Origin: Syncephalis plumigaleata
Lineage: Eukaryota > Zoopagomycota > Zoopagomycetes > Zoopagales > Piptocephalidaceae
DNA: 64,000 nt
Direction of reading: 5' to 3'
NCBI GenBank assembly: GCA_025201365.1
Contig: JAIXMF010000008.1
Coordinates: 558,001 to 622,000, forward strand
Shown: positions 56,522-64,000 of the stretch, one piece after another
Numbering within the stretch: the first letter of the stretch is position 1
Layout of the letters: the number at the start of each line of letters is the position of its first letter
The notes under the pieces: generated by a model
What the model was told of the DNA's origin: nothing
What the model saw: the letters and a program-made list of their open reading frames with translations, nothing else
Databases searched by the model: none
Program-made: the position numbers and the translations under genes

Positions 56522-57583
56522 TTATCGATAATCATCAAAGCCATCGTCTATCAGTTGACTATGCTTGCTACGATGACTAGAGATTGACATGTTATCTCTT
56601 CCCTGATACGTATTACTAGTTCTACTGCTGCCATGACTGTCATATTTACTAGTGAAGCTGCTATCCATAGTCGATTGATAGTCGGTAGTATAGTCGCTTC
56701 CCGTTGTACTATAATAGAACATGTCATCGTCGCCATAGCCGAATACGCCGTAATCCTTGAAATCATCGCCTTGTGCAAAATCATTGTCATAATTGCTTGC
56801 TTTAATGGCCACTTTATCCATCGATTCGAATGGTGTTTTCTCGCGTGATCCTTTATGATTGTTTGTCGTCGTCGTCATTGTTGTCGGCTCAGCTACGATT
56901 GTTGTTGCGCTCGTGTTAGCTGATGTGTCGGTTGTCATGCTGTTATTCAGCTGAACACGACGTAGACTACGTTTATTCGCATGAGCGATTTGCGCTGCAT
57001 GTGGAAGTGTAGCAATATCCACGTCAGGATCATACGTGAACTTCTCCGAAGTCAAATCGTGAATATGGTCCATATCGGCATCTTCTTCGAACTTGTTCAT
57101 GCACTCCTGACATGTGGCATACTCGCCCTTCTTCCATTGCGTTGAATTGTATGCGGTTTTCGGTTTCGTTTCTGAACAATAGGAACATGTTCGTACAGGT
57201 ATTGGATTGTTGTTCACCATACCACGGACCATGCCTTGACTGCTTCTACTTGATTTTACGCTAGCATTAGACGCGGACGAGGATGCAGGGCCGTGTCTAT
57301 CGTCTGAAGTGCCAGATGAACTACGTGGTCCCGATCTTGATGACGAGCCACCACCACCACCACCACCACTACATTGCAAACAAAGTGGAGGTCGTTTCTT
57401 TTGAGCCAGCTTTGCCAATTGAGTCGGATTAAAGTGATTGCGAGTCTTCTCTGTATTGCAGCCAAAGCAATGAATCATTTCTCCTCCGGCGGCACCTCCT
57501 TGAGAGCGATGACCGCTATAGCCACCACCATTGGTGCCAGGTGGCTTGTTGAGATTTACTTTCCATGCGTTACGTTTCGGCAT
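56522..57583 (-). CDS. Protein with two Stc1-like CxxC zinc motifs
   Basis: A single exon of 353 residues. Motif one is CFGCNTEKTRNHFNPTQLAK followed by RPPLCLQC (residues 40-72). Motif two is CSYCSETKPKTAYNSTQWKK followed by YATCQEC (about 133-160). Each has the CxxC...F/Y-x-x-x-Q...CxxC layout of the Stc1 domain. In fission yeast Stc1 links RNAi to the Clr4 complex at centromeres, but many fungal Stc1-domain proteins have no known role. A Gly run and Ser-rich linker join the two. The C-terminal half is Thr/Ser/Asp/Tyr-rich and disordered. The duplicated motif is unusual for the family as I know it. Confidence 0.65.
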   Translation of the reverse strand: MPKRNAWKVNLNKPPGTNGGGYSGHRSQGGAAGGEMIHCFGCNTEKTRNHFNPTQLAKLAQKKRPPLCLQCSGGGGGGGSSSRSGPRSSSGTSDDRHGPASSSASNASVKSSRSSQGMVRGMVNNNPIPVRTCSYCSETKPKTAYNSTQWKKGEYATCQECMNKFEEDADMDHIHDLTSEKFTYDPDVDIATLPHAAQIAHANKRSLRRVQLNNSMTTDTSANTSATTIVAEPTTMTTTTNNHKGSREKTPFESMDKVAIKASNYDNDFAQGDDFKDYGVFGYGDDDMFYYSTTGSDYTTDYQSTMDSSFTSKYDSHGSSRTSNTYQGRDNMSISSHRSKHSQLIDDGFDDYR

Positions 57584-57998
57584 ATTGACACTATTCCTTA
57601 TAGTGAATATGAATATATCATGGAGTGTACTAAGAAACGAGGCAGTAAAATAAAAAAGATCAATAGTAGGAAAAGGTAAGGTTAACGAATGGCTTACGAA
57701 TCACATAGGCTATTTTTGAGGGAAAGGAAAGTGACATAATAAACAATACAAGTCGAAATCATTGTAATATATTTAAGTGTACTGCACCTCATCAATGTAT
57801 AAATCTTATAGACCGTAACATAAAGAATAGCTAACAAGGTATCTATAGCTACTATACACTCAACAGTATTATCTATCAGAGATTAATTACCTATAAATGA
57901 TCATCCATGATATTATTGAAGATTATCGTCCGCGCTTTTTGTTTTTGGTTTTTTGTTGTTGCTATTCTTGTCGTTCCTTCTCCTTTCTCAAGTTAATT
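57584..57998. promoter_or_regulatory. Divergent promoter, Stc1-like and cohesin genes
   Basis: About 415 bases between two divergent starts. AT-rich, with a T-rich leader before the cohesin ATG (TTTTTGTTTTTGGTTTTTTG). No other feature. Confidence 0.45.
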
Positions 57999-60900
57999 AT
58001 GCCCACTACCACCACCACAAGAATAACACGACAAACTCGCCAGCCTTCTATTGATGCTGTAGATATGGACGAGCCATCGTCTAGTAACGCACCAGCCAGT
58101 GAGGCTGTTACCATGGAAGCTGACGATTTGGAACAGGATCCGGTTGAGAACTCTGTAAATAATACCTGGACGTTATACGGTAAATGAAGCTAGCTGTATG
58201 CCGTGTAGACACTAATACCACTGGCTGTAGAGCGTTTAATGTCAGAGACGATTCCAATTACAGAACTGGCCACCAACTGGTTCTCCTCCTATGAGGAACA
58301 GCCGACCAGTGCACTTGCCGAGCTAATCAACATACTTATTCGCGTGAGTGCTCAATTTCATTATTGTTCTCAGTGTATTGACCCGTTCCATAAATGTGCA
58401 TGTTTATTTATCTAGGCGTCAAAATGTACCGGTAGCATTAATGGCGAGCAATTGGACGAGCATGATAGAATACCTAGTATATTGGAGAATCTCCAGACCG
58501 AATTTGATAATGTATGCTGCAATGATTATTTAGTAGACATCCAATGCACATACTTACATTGAATATAGACTGGCAAGGCGGATTATCCATTTGCTGGTCG
58601 TGATAAACCGAGTCGTGTACTACGTGCGAATATAGTACATTACTTTGAGCAGATTATATCCGATGCTGGTGATGCACAGCTATGGGATGGACAACTTGTA
58701 AGCGTGCTCACAGCGTGGATTACTTGCATGTCTAGGTAGGGGTCTTTCTTTTTCTTTGCAAGTACATATGCTTACCTATTTGAATTAGCTCGCAATTCAG
58801 ACCATTTCGTCATACTGCCACTGTTGTGGCACTTGCCATTGCAGGTGCATTGTGTTTCATCGGTCAGCGTACGACAACCACGCTACGTACACTGCGACAA
58901 CAATTGGAGACGGAACAAAAGAAGAGTCGTCCAAATGCACAACGTGTCACATCGATTCGCACGCAAGTGGAATCACTTGCTAGTCGACAAGGAGCATGCG
59001 ATGAAATGCTCGATCACCTATTCGATGGGTAAGTATACGTATTGTCATTGTGTAGTACACGGGCTAATTACATCATACGGTTGCTCATAGTATATTCGTG
59101 CATCGCTACCGAGATATTGATCCTGCAATCCGTGTGGATTGTGTCTCATTCCTGGGTGACTGGGTTATTCGATATCCAGATCGATTTGTGGATAATCAAT
59201 ATATACGCTACTTAGGATGGTCTATGACAGATAATGCAAGTTAGCCAGCGATAATATTTATTAGTAATCATATAATAATCACTATTGTCTATATGTATAT
59301 TTAGATGCCACATCCACGAATTGCAACATTACGTGCTCTCATTAAACTGCATCGTGATCGTGCGCTTAACACCGTTATAACACCATTGACGGAACGATAC
59401 AAGCCGCAACTATTGCAACTGGCCACGCGAGAGAAGGACATTAATGTACGTGTACCAGCCATTCAATTAGCGGTCATATTCGGTAAACAAGGTGCTTGGG
59501 AGACGGATGAGGAGCGTAACGAGCTTTGTCGTCTCATTGTGCATCCTCAACCAAGAATTCAGAAAGGTAATGTGATTGACATTGAATGGTGAAATCATTC
59601 ATATGTATATATATATGCATGTATCTAATGACTAATGTCTGTTGAATATACCGTTTAGCCATTGCCCCTCTTTGCGCACAAATGATCAAAGAGGAGTTTA
59701 TAGAACCGGCACTCGACGAGGCAAAGCACGATGCATCTCATCAAACGGCAACCATCAATGAAAGCTGGATAGCCTGGAAGGCATTTGCCGCTTTCTGTTT
59801 GCAACATTTCGGTGATGCTATTTTAACTGTAGCTGCAAACACGCATAAAACATCGATTATCGATAATATTGTTGCTGCATTATGGAATGACATTAGTGTC
59901 ATTAAGGTTTGTTACAATTTACTATTACTGTAATAACCACTGTTACTAATGGTAATATCATGTAGGAGTGGCGTGCTCTAGCTGATCTACTAGCCATGGA
60001 TCACTCGGTAGCCATCACTACTGGCAAAAAGTCTAAAAGACGACAGTCAAGTATGGGACATACTGGTGCACAGCAACCCTCTTATCATACGCTGAATGAG
60101 CAAGAGGAAGCAATTCTACTCAATATACTACCAGCTTCTATCCGTTTACTAGTGACACCAAATGAAAAGGGATTAACTCGTCGTTCTACAAAGCAAGAGG
60201 CATCGACAGACGAAATACACAAGGATATCTCCATTTATTTGATGTCTATACTACCGAATCTATTTGCAAAATATGGACCAGATGCCAATCGAGTTGTAGC
60301 ATTGCTTGCCATTGTTCGATTACTGGACTTTGGCAATTACTTGACATTAAATCAACCTGCAGTAAGTTTCCATTAGTAGCAATAATAGTGGCAACAGATT
60401 ACAAATAATAAGTAACAAATGATCATTAGGAATTAGCAGATCTACTAGAACAAGTGGCACGAGCATTCCTTAACTTTGATCATACCATGTCGAGTGTTAC
60501 ATCTGCAGCTGCAGAAACACTAAGAGCAATGCGTATATGTGCACCGGTAGCACAACAAACGAGTATGAAGTTATTGGAGATACGTGACATGATATTGGAA
60601 CCATTCTGGACAACCTGTGCTGACAAGGTAAATATACATATACATACAATGACATTTACGTAGAAATAAGAGTAAATATAGAGACTATAACTAAATTACT
60701 AACAATGACAATTATAATAGATCCAATCATTGAATAGTTTATCCGCGAATGAACAAAGTGTAATTAGTACAGTGGTGACACGCATTGAAATATTACTACG
60801 CTATTTGGACGTAGCAGATATACTGAATGAGTGTCGTAAAAATGAAACTATTGCTCAATTACTCGGTAAACTAATGGGCATGCTTAGTATGGATCGTGTA

Positions 60901-62768
60901 GATGATGTTAAGGCAAGTAGGAGTATTGATATAATAACTATTACTGACAATAATCTTGCATTGAATAGTTAATGGAATCCACATTGAATCTACATTATCG
61001 TGCTATTCTGTGGATGATTCGTGAACAATATGAAATGGTACCAGAAACATTCGGAAGAAGCACATCCGGCAATGTGGATCATTATATGGAATTGGCTAAA
61101 TGCTCATTGGAGCAATGCACTCGAATCATAAACAACATCACGTCAAACTCGAGTGAATTAAAGCAACGAGCATTTAATATTGGCTGTCAGCTTTACTGGA
61201 TGATCTTCGTGAATCAAAATACAGCCAATAACAACAACAATAACAACAACAATAATAATAGCAATCGTATACTAGAAACTAGTGTAATTCCATGTCCTGT
61301 GGAAGTACAACGTATCTATTCACAATTTATCGAACAGCTAATTGAACAGCATGGCGATGTATTGTATGAATCAATGGGAACCTACTCTGAAGATGATGAC
61401 GACGACGAGGATGACGATGATAGAGCAACTAGAGGCAAATCAAGAGGAGTTGTTAATAAGAATAGCGATAATAGGCCAGAAGGTAAATGTTCAGATATGT
61501 ATATGTGACAATCACACGGCTAATGAATTAATATGTACGATGATAGATGATCATGCTGAACATACACTACTAATCATGTTGGGTTCATTTGCACGATGCA
61601 TCATTAGTGGTGCCTTTGATCCATCACGTGCCACACAAATATTGGCCAGTTATGGAAGATTCAGCGGTGCATTCGATGAGCTTGTACGGAATATTATCGA
61701 GAAGACCAGTATGTCTACTGAAGTAGTATCAAAGAGCTTAAAAGAAGTAAGTAGACATCATGGTGATGTCATAGAGTAGCTAATATATAATTGTTTAATC
61801 ATTGATTATTCCTAGTCATTTGATCATGTTACCTTCAAACGATTACCCTCGCTAGAATCAACTCTGGGATTAGCGCGTCTACTTGTAGACAATTGTTCAG
61901 GCACATCATTGGTCGATCTACATTGTGATGGTATCACATTTGTTATTAGTAAGATGGCAGGCTATACACGTGTCGGTAATACGCGTATTAAGATGGATAT
62001 GCTACGTTATTTCCGAGTATTGTCTATTCTAGCGAAGTATATACAACCTGTTGAGGCAAATGAAATGTAAGTTACAAATTTGCTATTGTGTGTTGTTTCA
62101 TTTAACCCTAACTATTCGCTAGTTTGACATTCCTCGAGACTACATGTAACGAGCATAATGTTCATCCGAATAATCGAGCAAAGTCGTGGGATCCATACAC
62201 GGCTTACACCAAGTTGTTAGCAACCATTAAGGATAGACCAACCACAACAACAACAACCGCAACAACAATGATGATGGATGAAAATCGCATTCTAGATTCA
62301 CCATTATTAGCGATGAATAAGCAGCGACATTCACATGCTATGCAATCGGCAATGGTAGATGAGCATGAACAAATGGAGGATGATATGAATCAACTTGATA
62401 TGTTGGCACACGATTTACGTCAAATGCCTGTTGATGGTAACAATGCATTGAGTACATCTATGCATACTCCACCACGTCAACATGCAGTGCGACATCGTGA
62501 CATTTCACAACAACTCGATACGGATGTCCATAACACGAGTGTACTCGATGATACACCCACACTCCGTGGCAAGAAGCGTGATTTTACAGCATCACTTATT
62601 AGTACGAATAGCGATGATAGTGCCGCCGACAATGAGAATGGTAGTAATGACGGTAACAATGATCAAATGGAGCAGTCATCGGGTAATGAGAATGTGATAT
62701 CAGATACAAATGAGTCGAATGGTTCGTTGAATACACGACCAAAACGTATTCGTGGCAATCGTCATTAG
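57999..62768 (+). CDS. SCC3: Cohesin subunit Scc3/STAG
   Basis: Fifteen exons (57999-58179, 58231-58343, 58416-58511, 58569-58735, 58801-59028, 59091-59235, 59305-59566, 59659-59906, 59966-60361, 60430-60627, 60721-60912, 60969-61482, 61547-61746, 61816-62066, 62123-62768) give 1278 residues. Scc3 binds the Scc1 kleisin and loads and holds cohesin on DNA. The N-terminal STAG part is followed by the conserved SCD region: IFVHRYRDIDPAIRVDCVSF, LGDWVIRYPDRFVDNQYIRY, LGWSMTDNMPHPRIATLRAL. HEAT-like helices fill the middle. The tail is acidic, Asn-rich and ends in basic PKRIRGNRH. Introns 6 and 11 have GC donors (AAT|GCAAGT and AAG|GCAAGT), which are rare. Confidence 0.93.
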
Positions 62769-63002
62769 AACAACGTATTAATCAATAAGCGTATAGTTAG
62801 TGTGCAAGTATTAATACGTACTCATGATGAGCAGTTATTAAAGTAAATTAGTATTATCCCGATGAATGATTCGTATACTTGCATGTAATGAAGTGATTAT
62901 TTAATGGTTGCATCATACTAATGGATGTTTATTAGCATAGCAACGAAAGAATCACGAATGATGATTAGTTTTGAGTAGGTAGCCGCTAGCTTGTAATGCT
63001 CA

Positions 63003-63756
63003 TTAGGCTACAAGCGTTTTTTCAGTATCAATTGATGCTGGCAATGATGATGTAGCATCAATATCCTCGATGGTATCATTCATTCCTGTTTCCCATTGTA
63101 GCATAGCACGTCGTACTAGAATAATAAGCACAACTTGTAGATATGCTCCAATGAGTACGAGGTAGGCAGCATCCGCATCTGATTGTTGTATACACCTGTA
63201 TATTAGCAAAGTAGAAACAGTAGAATGACTTGTCTGTCTACTTACCTATTAATTGAACGCCTATAATTAAACTAGCGACTGCTAGTAGCCAGGCACAAAT
63301 ACCGCCTAGAAACACGGCCCAAAAGAACCAGTGTCTACCACGAGTGTCACGCTGGCTCGTGGTGTCTCTCCACCAAAAATGAATAAAACTAAATATGAGA
63401 TAGACACCGAGTAGCACGTAGGATACATAGCCGATTATACTATGCGTTGACGATACTACAGATTGATTTTGTCCAGGTCCAAATACAAGTATTAATAGAC
63501 CGATGGTCGCTAGTAGAAAGGTGGCGATTAGCGTTTTAACGTAGAGACAGGTCCATAGAGAGGTGGGTCGTGCCGAGTTACGATGATGCTCGATCCAATT
63601 ATACTGCATTTGCATCTCAAAAACCGCAGTCAATGGAAAACATAAAAGGACGCTCACCTAGCACGATGCTATCAATGCTGCAACAAAATCGCGATACGCT
63701 AATGGAACACTTACCCCGGTGAACACGATATGCATTAGTAGAAAAAAGTCGTCCAT
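63003..63756 (-). CDS. Polytopic membrane protein, cytochrome b561-like
   Basis: Three exons (63756-63715, 63657-63246, 63178-63003) give 209 residues with five or six hydrophobic helices: FFLLMHIVFTGVSVLLCFPL, LIATFLLATIGLLILVFGPG, HSIIGYVSYVLLGVYLIFSF, WAVFLGGICAWLLAVASLII and AAYLVLIGAYLQVVLIILV. His residues in the MHIVFTG, THSIIGYV, FIHFWW and RHWFFW contexts resemble the heme-ligand spacing of cytochrome b561/ferric-reductase-like domains, where heme b carries electrons across a membrane. No DOMON domain is present. The b561 assignment is an inference from helix and His pattern. Confidence 0.6.
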
Positions 63757-64000
63757 GATGATATTAAGTTTGTATATATGGAATGCGAAAGTAGTGATTT
63801 CCTTTATGATATGCGAAATTTACAACAATATTGAAATACTCATGATCTATACTGACATTTATAACCAGTCTCGCTGGTAGTATTGTAGAGTAGAATGAAC
63901 AAAAATCATTCATAATCCCATACTTGTTATTAATTATTATGGATGTATGTGTGTCTATTGGAATATGTTGTACAACAACAGGAAAATCGTAAGAATGAGC

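Overview
The window looks like nuclear DNA of an early-diverging filamentous fungus (Zoopagomycota or Mucoromycota grade is my best guess, not proven). It is AT-rich. Genes carry many 45-90 bp introns with GTAAGT donors, TACTAAC-like branch points and TAG/CAG acceptors. The protein set is fungal: Rco1, Ssf1, cytochrome c heme lyase, mitochondrial cysteine synthase, Scc3, GNA1, Ess1. I rebuilt exon structures by hand; every multi-exon model below gives an uninterrupted frame whose length is a multiple of three.

Layout. 1-7.8 kb: NAPE-PLD, the meiotic factor MND1, an HMG/YABBY-like protein, a small conserved protein, and a mitochondrial PPR protein. 7.8-10.5 kb: an F-box gene bracketed by transposon ends. 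10.9-15.1 kb: a disordered protein, then a divergent pair of small secreted-peptide genes with an initiator tRNA-Met gene between them. 15.2-23.9 kb: housekeeping genes (heme lyase, Ssf1, GNA1, Ess1), a secreted pseudokinase-like protein and a cysteine synthase. 24.6-30.3 kb: Rco1 and a double-BTB protein. 30.6-31.9 kb: a TIR element split by a retroposed insert. 32.6-47.4 kb: four paralogous SAM-methyltransferases, three with N-myristoylation-type starts, plus a REEP/Yop1-like gene. 48.5-64 kb: an alpha/beta hydrolase, a TatD nuclease, a questin-oxidase-like protein, a duplicated-zinc-motif protein, the cohesin subunit Scc3 and a cytochrome b561-like membrane protein.

The outstanding feature is the gene at 13,014-14,832. 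Its first exon encodes a signal peptide and a short pro-region ending in Arg-Arg. The rest of the coding sequence is cut into two 3-nt exons, one 5-nt exon, seventeen consecutive 3-nt exons that are each exactly one in-phase codon, and a terminal exon with the stop. These exons are separated by 21 mutually similar introns of about 75-83 bp, each with donor, branch point and acceptor. The assembled frame is open and gives a 55-residue precursor. The mature peptide predicted by Kex2 cleavage is exactly the micro-exon-encoded part. A paralogue 1 kb away shares the signal peptide, the RR site, the TATA spacing and the 3' UTR, but has an unrelated, intronless mature region. This suggests a secreted-peptide family with conserved flanks and a replaceable core, one member of which is built one codon per exon. 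All of this is read from sequence only; transcripts are needed to confirm it.
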